The notes under the pieces were generated by a model that was not told where the DNA came from, did no database searches, and saw only the letters and a program-made list of their open reading frames with translations. Source: Pseudomonas baetica (GTDB taxonomy: Bacteria > Pseudomonadota > Gammaproteobacteria > Pseudomonadales > Pseudomonadaceae). From it: a stretch of DNA of 64,000 nucleotides. Location of the stretch: NCBI RefSeq assembly GCF_019733355.1, contig NZ_JAIHLQ010000001.1, positions 248,001 through 312,000 on the forward strand, in the 5' to 3' direction. The position numbers were made by a program, and so were the translations under genes. This document shows, piece by piece, positions 36,094 through 43,943 of this stretch (position 1 is the first letter of the stretch; each line of letters opens with the position of its first letter).

Positions 36094-36693
36094 TCAAGCG
36101 ACCGAAGCCAGTTTGGCGTTGGCCTGGTTCAGGCCCTTCTCCTGGAAGTCGCCACCCAGGTTCATGCCTTCGGCATGGATGAAGGTCACGTCGTGGATAC
36201 CGATAAAACCCATTACCTGACGCAGGTAGGGTTCCTGATGATCAGCAGGGCCGCCGGCGTAAATCCCGCCGCGAGCGGTCAGCACGTAGGCACGTTTGCC
36301 GCTCAGCAGGCCTTGCGGACCGGTGTCGGTGTACTTGAAGGTGACGCCGGCACGCAGCACATGGTCAAGCCAGGCCTTGAGGGTGCTCGGGATCGCGAAG
36401 TTGTACATCGGCGCGGCCATGACCAGCACGTCGGCAGCCAGCAGTTCATCAGTCAATTCGTTGGAGCGATCCAGAGAAGACTGTTCGCTGTCGTTGCGCT
36501 GATCGGCAGGCTTCATCCAGCCGCCCAACAGGTTGATGTCCAGGTGCGGCACCGGGTTCACGGCGAGATCACGCACAGTGATCTGATCGTCGGGGTGCGC
36601 GGTTTTCCACTGATTGATGAAGGTCTGGGTCAACTGACGGGACACCGAGTCTTGCTGGCGGGCGCTGCTTTCGATGATCAGAACGCGGGACAT
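36094..36693 (-). CDS. azoR: FMN-dependent NADH-azoreductase
   Basis: 199 residues, flavodoxin-like quinone/azo reductase. Seen are the N-terminal phosphate-binding SSARQQDSVSRQLTQTF, the flavin-contact MAAPMYNFAIPSTLKAWLDHVLRAGVTFKYT (~95-125) and TARGGIY (~142). It reduces quinones and azo dyes with NADH. It is monocistronic, with its own terminator, next to the LysR gene but not adjacent to it. Confidence 0.93.
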   Translation of the reverse strand: MSRVLIIESSARQQDSVSRQLTQTFINQWKTAHPDDQITVRDLAVNPVPHLDINLLGGWMKPADQRNDSEQSSLDRSNELTDELLAADVLVMAAPMYNFAIPSTLKAWLDHVLRAGVTFKYTDTGPQGLLSGKRAYVLTARGGIYAGGPADHQEPYLRQVMGFIGIHDVTFIHAEGMNLGGDFQEKGLNQANAKLASVA

Positions 36694-36822
36694 GTTGTGT
36701 AGCCTCCATCCGAGAATGTTGTAGGTCGATGGAGTGAAGGTTAAACAGAGCTGAATCGATGAAAAAGCGCAAATAATTGCTGCAAAGCATCGAAAATTTA
36801 GTTTAGATGCAACTCAACCCTT

Positions 36823-36910
36823 TGAGAGTGAGCTTGCTGGCGAAGGCGATGTGTCAGCACGAGCATGGATGACTGATCTACCGCCCTCACGAGCAAACCC
36901 GCTCCCACAA
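36823..36910. repeat. Diverged REPIN
   Basis: GAGAGTGAGCTTGCTGGCGAA and its inverted partner TCACGAGCAAACCCGCTCCCAC, with an inner GTGTCAG. Several mismatches from the core show it is an old copy. Between azoR and the small periplasmic protein gene. Confidence 0.75.
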
Positions 36911-36923
36911 GGAAGATTTGCAG

Positions 36924-37238
36924 TTATTTCGGGGTACAGGTCAGATCGATGCGCAGTTTGATAATGGTGCGGGTGAACTTGGCCGTGGCGTTTTTATGTT
37001 TGCCGGCCACGACTTCGATGTTACGTGTCCGTGGCGCCTCGGGACCGTTGCGGAACACCACTTTGCAGCTCGCGTCGACGTCGCCGTAGTTGGCCACCTG
37101 GATGGAGCCAATGTCGTTATCCGTGGCGAAACTCTGGTAGTCGATCTTCATGCCATTGAGATTTTTCTGCACATCGATCGGATACGCAAAGGCTGTCAAC
37201 GGCAGCAGTGCCAGCACCACACAACAGAATTTTTTCAT
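36924..37238 (-). CDS. Small periplasmic protein of unknown function
   Basis: 104 residues. Signal peptide MKKFCCVVLALLPLTAFA|YP. The mature ~86 residues are basic (pI probably above 9) with two cysteines (DASCKVVF and the C-terminal DLTCTPK) that could form a disulfide, and a beta-rich pattern. Similar proteins are common in Pseudomonas and are often mislabelled '3-phosphoglycerate kinase' in databases; nothing in the sequence supports a kinase. Divergent from the LysR gene with 49 bp between start codons. Confidence 0.8.
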   Translation of the reverse strand: MKKFCCVVLALLPLTAFAYPIDVQKNLNGMKIDYQSFATDNDIGSIQVANYGDVDASCKVVFRNGPEAPRTRNIEVVAGKHKNATAKFTRTIIKLRIDLTCTPK

Positions 37239-37287
37239 TCGACAGTCTCCAATGGGGACCGTCAGCTTAGGACAAGAGGAGCTATTG

Positions 37288-38211
37288 ATGAAAGCGCCCC
37301 GCGTGACCCTGGATCAATGGCGAACATTGCAGGCCGTGGTCGACCACGGCGGATTCGCCCAAGCGGCCGAGGCACTGCATCGTTCGCAGTCGTCGGTGAG
37401 CTACACCGTCGCCCGCATGCAAGATCAGCTCGGCGTGCCGCTGCTGCGCATCGACGGGCGTAAAGCCGTGCTGACCGATGCTGGCGGCGTGTTGCTGCGC
37501 CGCTCGCGACAACTGGTGAAACAGGCCAGCCAACTGGAAGACCTTGCCCATCACATGGAGCAAGGCTGGGAAGCAGAAGTGCGATTGGTGGTCGACGCAG
37601 CCTATCCAAGTGCACGTATCGTGCGTGCGTTGACTGCGTTCATGCCACAGAGCCGTGGGTGTCGGGTGCGACTGCGTGAGGAAGTGTTGTCGGGTGTCGA
37701 GGAAGTGCTGCTCGAAGGCGTGGCCGATCTGGCCATCACTGGCCTGAGCATTCCCGGCTACCTCGGCGCGGAACTGAGCGACGTGGAATTTGTTGCGGTT
37801 GCCCATCCTGACCACAGCCTGCATCGGCTCAATCGTGAACTGAGCTTCCAGGATCTGGAAACCCAGATGCAAGTGGTCATCCGCGACTCCGGTCGTCAAC
37901 AGCCAAGGGATGTCGGCTGGCTCGGCGCCGAACAGCGCTGGACCGTCGGCAGCCTCGCCACGGCCGCGACATTCGTCAGCAGCGGCCTGGGCTTTGCTTG
38001 GTTACCGCGGCACATGATCGAACGGGAACTGAAAGAGGGATCGCTCAAGCTGCTACCGCTGGATCAGGGCGGCAGTCGCAACCCGAGTTTCTATCTGTAT
38101 TCGAACAAGGACAAACCGCTGGGCCCGGCCACACAAATCCTCATCGAACTGTTGCGCACCTTCGACACCTTGCCGCTGGACGCACCGTTCGCCGCCCCTG
38201 AGCAAGCCTGA
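37288..38211 (+). CDS. LysR-family transcriptional regulator
   Basis: 307 residues from the ATG of MKAPRVTLDQWRTLQAVVDHGG, with GAGGAG upstream; the longer frame enters the divergent gene's start. N-terminal winged helix (FAQAAEALHRSQSSVSYTVARMQDQLGVPLLRID) and a C-terminal PBP2 ligand domain. The alpha/beta hydrolase gene follows 14 bp downstream, so the two are probably co-transcribed. Its ligand is unknown; the divergent small periplasmic gene is a possible target. Confidence 0.88.
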   Translation: MKAPRVTLDQWRTLQAVVDHGGFAQAAEALHRSQSSVSYTVARMQDQLGVPLLRIDGRKAVLTDAGGVLLRRSRQLVKQASQLEDLAHHMEQGWEAEVRLVVDAAYPSARIVRALTAFMPQSRGCRVRLREEVLSGVEEVLLEGVADLAITGLSIPGYLGAELSDVEFVAVAHPDHSLHRLNRELSFQDLETQMQVVIRDSGRQQPRDVGWLGAEQRWTVGSLATAATFVSSGLGFAWLPRHMIERELKEGSLKLLPLDQGGSRNPSFYLYSNKDKPLGPATQILIELLRTFDTLPLDAPFAAPEQA

Positions 38212-38225
38212 CACGGAGTCCACCG

Positions 38226-39029
38226 ATGGCCTATTTTGCGCACGAAGGTTGCAACCTGCACTACGAGGAATATGGCCACGGCACGCCGTTGCTGCTGGTT
38301 CACGGGCTCGGTTCGAGCACGCTGGATTGGGAAATGCAGATCCCGGCGCTGGCCACGCACTACCGGGTGATCGTGCCGGATATCCGCGGCCACGGGCGCT
38401 CGGACAAACCCCGCGAGCGGTACAGCATCGCGGGGTTCAGCGCCGACATGGTGGCGCTGATCGAGTATTTGAACCTCGGTCCGGTGCACTACGTGGGTCT
38501 GTCGATGGGCGGCATGATCGGCTTCCAGCTCGGTGTCGATCAGCCGCAGATGCTCAAGAGCCTGACCATCGTCAACAGCGCCCCTGAAGTCAAACTGCGC
38601 AGCCGCGACGACTACTGGCAATGGTTCAAACGCTGGAGTCTGATGCGCGTGCTGAGCCTGGCGACCATCGGCAAGGCGCTGGGCAGCAAACTGTTCCCAA
38701 AACCCGAACAGGCGAATCTGCGGCAGAAAATGGCGGAACGCTGGGCAAAAAACGACAAACGTGCTTATCTCGCCAGCTTCGATGCAATTGTTGGCTGGGG
38801 GGTTCAGGAACGACTTTCCCGGGTGACCTGTCCAACGCTCATCGTCAGTGCCGACCGTGATTACACACCTGTGGCACTGAAAGAAACCTATGTAAAACTG
38901 CTGCCCGATGCGCGGCTGGTGGTGATTGCCGATTCGCGCCATGCCACCCCGCTCGATCAACCCGAACGCTTCAATCAAACGCTGCTGGAGTTTCTCGCCG
39001 CAGCCGATATTCAATCTCAGGATCACTGA
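38226..39029 (+). CDS. Alpha/beta-fold hydrolase
   Basis: 267 residues. The oxyanion motif HGLGSS (~26-31), the nucleophile elbow GLSMGG (Ser ~95), the acid Asp in VSADRDYTP (~217) and the catalytic His in DSRHATPL (~246) give a complete triad. Closest by pattern to 3-oxoadipate enol-lactonase or esterase-like hydrolases, but there are no aromatic-degradation genes around it, so that specificity is not supported. Followed by ppiA after 3 bp. Confidence 0.87.
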   Translation: MAYFAHEGCNLHYEEYGHGTPLLLVHGLGSSTLDWEMQIPALATHYRVIVPDIRGHGRSDKPRERYSIAGFSADMVALIEYLNLGPVHYVGLSMGGMIGFQLGVDQPQMLKSLTIVNSAPEVKLRSRDDYWQWFKRWSLMRVLSLATIGKALGSKLFPKPEQANLRQKMAERWAKNDKRAYLASFDAIVGWGVQERLSRVTCPTLIVSADRDYTPVALKETYVKLLPDARLVVIADSRHATPLDQPERFNQTLLEFLAAADIQSQDH

Positions 39030-39032
39030 CCC

Positions 39033-39581
39033 ATGCTGAAAAAACTCGCCCTCGTCGCCGGCACCGTACTGTTTGCTGCCAACCTGATGGCTGCGCCGCA
39101 ACCCAAGGTTGAACTGATCACCGACAACGGTCCGATCATCATTGAGCTGGATGCGGTCAAAGCACCGATCAGTACCAAAAACTTCTTGGATTACGTCAAT
39201 AGCGGCTTCTACAACAACACCATCTTCCACCGTGTGATCCCGGGCTTCATGGCCCAGGGCGGCGGCTTCACCGAGCAAATGCAACAGAAAGAAACCAAGG
39301 CACCGATCAAAAACGAATCGAAAAATGGTCTGCACAACGTCCGAGGGACGTTGGCCATGGCGCGCACTTCAGATCCTGACTCGGCCACCAGCCAGTTTTT
39401 CATTAACGTGAAAGACAACGACTTCCTCGACCAGGGTGATGGTTACGCCGTATTCGGTAAGGTCCTTGATGGAATGAATGTCGTGGACATCATCGTCAAC
39501 TCGCAAACCACCACCAAAAATGGCATGCGAGATGTGCCTGCCGTTCCTGTGCATATCAAGTCGGCCAAAGTCATCGACTAA
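39033..39581 (+). CDS. ppiA: Periplasmic cyclophilin-type peptidyl-prolyl isomerase
   Basis: 182 residues. Signal peptide [22 protein letters not shown], so periplasmic. The cyclophilin core is complete: [15 protein letters not shown] (catalytic Arg), [16 protein letters not shown] and [18 protein letters not shown]. Folding helper for exported proteins. 3 bp after the hydrolase gene and so probably in one transcript with it. Confidence 0.92.
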   Translation: MLKKLALVAGTVLFAANLMAAPQPKVELITDNGPIIIELDAVKAPISTKNFLDYVNSGFYNNTIFHRVIPGFMAQGGGFTEQMQQKETKAPIKNESKNGLHNVRGTLAMARTSDPDSATSQFFINVKDNDFLDQGDGYAVFGKVLDGMNVVDIIVNSQTTTKNGMRDVPAVPVHIKSAKVID

Positions 39582-39669
39582 GCTGTACAGGGCATATCGA
39601 GCGGCGCCGGCCTGATCCCGCGCCGCTCACACTGATAAAAGGAGAGCCCGTACTCCGGGCGGTTATCTG

Positions 39670-41502
39670 ATGCTCTATCGCCGTTTTGAACAACTGATCG
39701 ACATATTCCGCGACGCCCCGACGGCATCTCCGCCCGACCGTGTGCTCCCCTTCTATACCTATTACCTGAAGCAGGTCTGGCCGAGTTTCGCCGCCCTGCT
39801 GGTGGTCGGCCTGTTCGCCGCGCTGATCGAAGTGGCACTGTTCAGTTACCTGAGTCGCATCATCGACCTGGCCCAAGGTACGCCAAACCCGAATTTCTTC
39901 AGTGATCACGCCCTCGAACTGACGTGGATGGTGGTGGTTGCGCTTGTGCTCAGACCGATTTTCTTCGGCCTGCACGACCTGCTGGTGCACCAGACATTAA
40001 GCCCCGGCATGACCAGCATGATCCGCTGGCAGAACCACAGCTACGTGCTCAAGCAGAGCCTGAACTTCTTCCAGAGCGACTTTGCCGGGCGCATTGCCCA
40101 GCGCATCATGCAGACCGGCAACTCGCTGCGTGATTCAGCGGTGCAAGCGGTGGATGCACTGTGGCATGTGGGGATCTACGCGATCAGCGCGCTGGTGCTG
40201 TTCGCCGAAGCCGACTGGCGTCTGATGGTCCCGTTGCTGACGTGGATCGTCGCCTACATCGGCGCACTCTGTTACTTCGTGCCGCGGGTCAAGGACCGCT
40301 CGGTGGAAGCCTCCGACGCACGTTCGAAACTGATGGGCCGAATCGTCGACGGCTACACCAATATCGCCACGCTCAAGCTGTTCGCTCACACTCATTTCGA
40401 ACAGCACTACGCCAAGGAAGCGATCGAAGAACAAACCGTCAAAGCTCAAATGGCCGGCCGCGTGGTCACCAGCATGGACGTGGCGATCACCGCCATGAAC
40501 GGCTTGCTGATCGTCGGCACAACCGCGCTGGCCCTGTGGTTGTGGACGCAATCGCTGATCACCGTCGGCGCCATTGCCCTGGCCACCGGCCTGGTGATCC
40601 GCATCGTCAACATGTCCGGCTGGATCATGTGGGTGGTCACTGGCATCTTCGAAAACATCGGCATGGTCCAGGACGGTCTGCGGACCATCTCGCAACCGGT
40701 CAGCGTCACCGATCACGAACAGGCCAAACCGCTGGCCGTCGCCAGCGGCGAAGTGCGTTTCGAGCACGTCGATTTCCACTACGGCAAGAAGAAAGGCATC
40801 ATCGGCGACCTCAACCTGACCATCAAACCGGGTGAAAAAATCGGTCTGATCGGACCGTCCGGCGCTGGTAAATCAACCTTGGTCAACCTGCTGCTACGCC
40901 TCTATGACGTCGAGGGCGGACGCATCCTGATCGACGGCCAGAACATCGCCGAAGTCAGCCAGGAAAGCCTGCGTGCGCGGATCGGCATGATCACCCAGGA
41001 CACCTCACTGCTGCACCGTTCAATCCGCGACAACTTGCTGTACGGCAAACCTGACGCAACTGACGCACAGCTTTGGGACACCGTGCACAAGGCTCGTGCC
41101 GATGAGTTCATTCCACTGCTGTCGGACGCTGAAGGACGCACTGGCTTCGACGCGCATGTTGGTGAGCGCGGGGTGAAGCTGTCGGGCGGCCAACGTCAGC
41201 GCATCGCGATTGCCCGAGTGCTGCTCAAGGACGCGCCGATCCTGATCATGGACGAAGCGACCTCGGCCCTGGACTCGGAAGTCGAAGCCGCGATTCAGGA
41301 AAGCCTGGAAACCCTGATGCAGGGCAAAACCGTGATCGCCATTGCTCACCGCCTCTCGACTATCGCGCGCATGGATCGCCTGGTGGTGCTGGAAAACGGC
41401 AAGATCGCGGAGAGCGGCACCCATGCCGAACTGTTGGCCCATGGCGGTTTGTATTCGCGGTTATGGGCGCACCAGACCGGGGGGTTCGTCGGGATCGATT
41501 GA
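39670..41502 (+). CDS. ABC exporter, fused membrane and ATPase domains
   Basis: 610 residues. N-terminal ABC type-1 transmembrane domain (six predicted helices, ~35-330) with coupling-helix segments, then an ATPase: Walker A GPSGAGKST (~396), Q-loop MITQDTSLLHRSIRDNLLYG, signature LSGGQRQR (~503), Walker B ILIMDEATSALDSE and the H-loop AHRLST. It works as a homodimer, probably exporting lipid or a hydrophobic compound (MsbA/multidrug-type). The substrate is unknown. 88 bp after ppiA. Confidence 0.88.
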   Translation: MLYRRFEQLIDIFRDAPTASPPDRVLPFYTYYLKQVWPSFAALLVVGLFAALIEVALFSYLSRIIDLAQGTPNPNFFSDHALELTWMVVVALVLRPIFFGLHDLLVHQTLSPGMTSMIRWQNHSYVLKQSLNFFQSDFAGRIAQRIMQTGNSLRDSAVQAVDALWHVGIYAISALVLFAEADWRLMVPLLTWIVAYIGALCYFVPRVKDRSVEASDARSKLMGRIVDGYTNIATLKLFAHTHFEQHYAKEAIEEQTVKAQMAGRVVTSMDVAITAMNGLLIVGTTALALWLWTQSLITVGAIALATGLVIRIVNMSGWIMWVVTGIFENIGMVQDGLRTISQPVSVTDHEQAKPLAVASGEVRFEHVDFHYGKKKGIIGDLNLTIKPGEKIGLIGPSGAGKSTLVNLLLRLYDVEGGRILIDGQNIAEVSQESLRARIGMITQDTSLLHRSIRDNLLYGKPDATDAQLWDTVHKARADEFIPLLSDAEGRTGFDAHVGERGVKLSGGQRQRIAIARVLLKDAPILIMDEATSALDSEVEAAIQESLETLMQGKTVIAIAHRLSTIARMDRLVVLENGKIAESGTHAELLAHGGLYSRLWAHQTGGFVGID

Positions 41503-41511
41503 TCATTGGGT

Positions 41512-41597
41512 CAGGAGGGGGCTTGCCCCCGAAAGCGGGGTGTCAGTACCGAACATTTGACTGGCACGCCGCCTTCGGGAGCAAGCCCCCTTCCACA
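41512..41597. repeat. REPIN variant
   Basis: GGGGGCTTGCCCCCGAAAGCGGGGTGTCAG facing the inverted TTCGGGAGCAAGCCCCC, with the core changed from GCTCGC to GCCCCC. A different REP subfamily from the copies at 14.9 and 47.7 kb. After the ABC exporter gene. Confidence 0.85.
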
Positions 41598-41683
41598 TTG
41601 GCCTGCAACCACCTTGAAGATCGCCACAGCCCTTTAACCACGGGTGCTGGCGGTTTTTATCGCCTGCTGGAAATCCATCCAAA

Positions 41684-41769
41684 GCGTGCTGTACTCAGCC
41701 AAGGTTCCGGCAGGGAACCTGTCGTAAGTCCGCAAGGACGCATAACTCGATGCAGTCTCGATAGCACGC
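41684..41769 (+). ncRNA. Structured 5' leader upstream of aqpZ (candidate)
   Basis: GCGTGCT (41684-41690) and AGCACGC (41763-41769) can close a domain containing AGGTTCC/GGAACCT (41702-41720, 7-bp stem) and GTCC-GCAA-GGAC (41728-41739), a stem capped by a GNRA tetraloop. It ends 18 bp before the aqpZ ATG. I recognise no known riboswitch core in it. Confidence 0.35.
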
Positions 41770-41787
41770 CTATCAAGGACTCTTCTC

Positions 41788-42483
41788 ATGTCTCTGTTCA
41801 AACGTTCAGTCACGGAGTTGTTGGGTACGTTCTGGCTGGTGTTGGGCGGTTGTGGCAGTGCGGTGATCGCCGCGTCTTCACCTTTGGGAATCGGGGTGCT
41901 GGGGGTGGCCCTGGCATTTGGTCTGACGGTGCTGACCATGGCGTTTGCCATCGGCCACATCAGCGGATGTCACCTCAACCCGGCCGTCTCGGTCGGTCTG
42001 TTTGTCGGCGGTCGGTTTCCGGCCAAAGAGTTGCCTGCCTACATCATCGCCCAAGTGCTCGGCGGGATTCTGGCGGCAGCGCTGCTTTAATACATTGCCA
42101 GCGGCAGGGAGGGTTTCGATATTGCCGCCGGCCTTGCCTCCAACGGTTACGGCGAGCACTCGCCCGGCAAGTATTCGATGGCCACAGGGTTTGTCACGGA
42201 ACTGGTGATGACCGCGATGTTTGTGATCATCATTCTGGGCGCCACCGATAAGCGCGCCCCGCCGGGCCTTGCACCGATTGCCATAGGTCTGGCGCTGACC
42301 TTGATCCACCTGATCTCCATTCCCGTGACCAACACCTCGGTCAACCCGGCCCGCAGCACGGGGCCGGCTCTGATGGTCGGCGGCTGGGCGCTCGCGCAGT
42401 TGTGGATGTTCTGGGTGGCGCCGCTGTCGGGTGCGGTGGCCGGTGGAGTGATTTATCTCTGGTTGGGTAACGAAAAAACCTGA
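41788..42483 (+). pseudogene. aqpZ: Aquaporin Z, interrupted by one in-frame stop codon
   Basis: The frame codes for a complete AqpZ of 231 codons except that codon 101 is TAA (42088-42090), in ALL*YIASG where E. coli AqpZ has ALLYLIASG. No base is gained or lost, so it is a nonsense change (from TAT or TAC), not a frameshift. Both water-channel motifs are intact: HLNPAVSVG (N64) before the stop and SVNPARSTG (N186) after it. The truncated product would lack half the channel. A recent mutation, a sequencing error, or readthrough could each explain it. The rest shows no decay. Confidence 0.85.
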
Positions 42484-42501
42484 GTCCAACACAAAACCAA
42501 A

Positions 42502-42530
42502 TGTGGGCGCGAGCAAGCCCGCTCCCACAT
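42502..42530. repeat. Single REP
   Basis: ATGTGGGCGCGAGCAAGCCCGCTCCCACAT is one REP copy between convergent aqpZ and the FemAB-like gene; its own arms pair, so it can end both transcripts. Confidence 0.85.
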
Positions 42531-42537
42531 TGGAGAT

Positions 42538-43662
42538 TTAGGTTTGGCGGTAGGGCAAGGCCGCTCTGGCCTCTTCGGCGTAGGCCAGGACACCGGCGCG
42601 TTCCTGCTGCAGGAAGTCTTTGACCGCCGCTTTCAGACCCGGATGCCGCAGGTAATGCCACGAGTGAGTGATCACCGGTTCGAAGCCACGAATCAGTTTG
42701 TGCTCGCCCTGAGCACCGGCATCGAAACGCTGATAGCCCTGGGCAATCGCGTAGTCCATGCCCTGATAAAAACAGGTTTCAAAGTGCAGCCGATCAAACT
42801 CGGCCAGGCATCCCCAATAGCGCCCGTAAAAACTGTCACCGCCTACCAGACTGAAGGCCATGGCCACTGGCCGTGAGCCCTGCTTGGCCAGCACCACACG
42901 AATCGATTCGGGCATGCGTTCTGCCAGCAAGCTGAAGAATGCTCGCGTCAGATACGGTGTTTGCCGACGCACTGCGTAGGTATTGGCATAACAGGCGTAG
43001 ACGAAATCCCACTGCGATTCGTTTAGCTCTCGCCCTTGTAGCCATTCAAATTCGAAGCCCTGCCCCGCCACCTGCTCGCGCTCCTTGCGCATCTGTTTGC
43101 GCTTGCGCGAACTGAGCACGTCGAGAAAATCCTGAAAGTCGCGATAGCCGCGATTGTGCCAGTGATACTGACAGCCGATGCGCTGCAACCAGCCCGGCTG
43201 CTCGGCCATGGCGGCGTCGGTGAACGGATCGGTGAAATTGATGTGCGCGCCGGACAGCCCTTCGATTTCCAGATAACCCGGCAGGCTCTTGAGCAGCTCA
43301 AAACCGTCTTCGACCTTGGCCGCCAGCAACCGCGGGCCGCTGACTGGACTGAACGGCACAGCCGTCAACAGTTTGGGGTAGTAATCGATTCCGGCCCGGG
43401 CACAGGCATCGGCCCAGCCATGGTCGAACACATACTCACCGTAGGAGTGCCACTTGCGGTAACCCGGCAAGGCGGCGATCAGCCGACCATCTTCGATGTG
43501 CAGCAAGTGCTCGGGCTGCCAGCCGGTGTGAGGGCCGACGCTGCCGCTGTCCTCCAGCGCACTGAGAAAAGCATGGCGCAGAAACGGCTGATTGTCCGGC
43601 ACCAATGCATCCCAAGTGGCCGGGGCGATTTCTGACAGGTTCTGCAGGCATTGCAACGGCAT
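42538..43662 (-). CDS. FemAB-like GNAT-fold protein (COG3146/DUF482)
   Basis: 374 residues from the ATG of MPLQCLQNLSEI, with GGAG upstream. The DUF482 family resembles peptidoglycan-bridge aminoacyl transferases of the FemAB type by its tandem GNAT fold: NQPFLRHAFLSALEDSGSVGPHTGWQPEHL, SSRKRKQMRKEREQV, GDSFYGRYWGCLAEFDRLHFETCFYQGMDYAI and GAQGEHKLIRGFEP are the conserved segments. Cytoplasmic. Substrate not established. Confidence 0.85.
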   Translation of the reverse strand: MPLQCLQNLSEIAPATWDALVPDNQPFLRHAFLSALEDSGSVGPHTGWQPEHLLHIEDGRLIAALPGYRKWHSYGEYVFDHGWADACARAGIDYYPKLLTAVPFSPVSGPRLLAAKVEDGFELLKSLPGYLEIEGLSGAHINFTDPFTDAAMAEQPGWLQRIGCQYHWHNRGYRDFQDFLDVLSSRKRKQMRKEREQVAGQGFEFEWLQGRELNESQWDFVYACYANTYAVRRQTPYLTRAFFSLLAERMPESIRVVLAKQGSRPVAMAFSLVGGDSFYGRYWGCLAEFDRLHFETCFYQGMDYAIAQGYQRFDAGAQGEHKLIRGFEPVITHSWHYLRHPGLKAAVKDFLQQERAGVLAYAEEARAALPYRQT

Positions 43663-43778
43663 CAAAGAGCTCTCCACATCGGGGTTTCAGCGCTCGGCGA
43701 GTATCGCCGATTGCGCCGCATTGCACACCCGCCATCGGCCGACAGCGCTCTAGATCAATAGTTCACGACCAATAAGCA

Positions 43779-43834
43779 CCGTCATCAACCTGCCATCACC
43801 GTGCCACTGCCCTGTCATAAACCATCGCGATACT
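43779..43834 (+). promoter_or_regulatory. Tandem Pho-box-like repeats and -10 of the porin promoter
   Basis: Four 7-mers spaced exactly 11 bp apart resemble the PhoB half-site CTGTCAT: CCGTCAT (43779), CTGCCAT (43790), GTGCCAC (43801) and a perfect CTGTCAT (43812). A -10-like GATACT (43829-43834) follows the last 18-bp box by 10 bases, the PhoB activation geometry. This predicts induction of the porin gene under phosphate limitation. The pattern is seen; binding is inferred. Confidence 0.6.
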
Positions 43835-43943
43835 GGCGCCTGTTTTTAGAGCGCCGGGTTCTACCCGGACACTGTTTTCCGACCTTCAACCGTCGGTTGT
43901 GCCCAGGATGGTTCAGCCATCCCACTCATCTTCGGAGATTGCT

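Noticed and set aside
41684..41787. Cyclic-di-GMP-I riboswitch before aqpZ
   Set aside because: A GGACGCA segment and a GNRA loop recall that class, but the conserved core and its receptor are not present.
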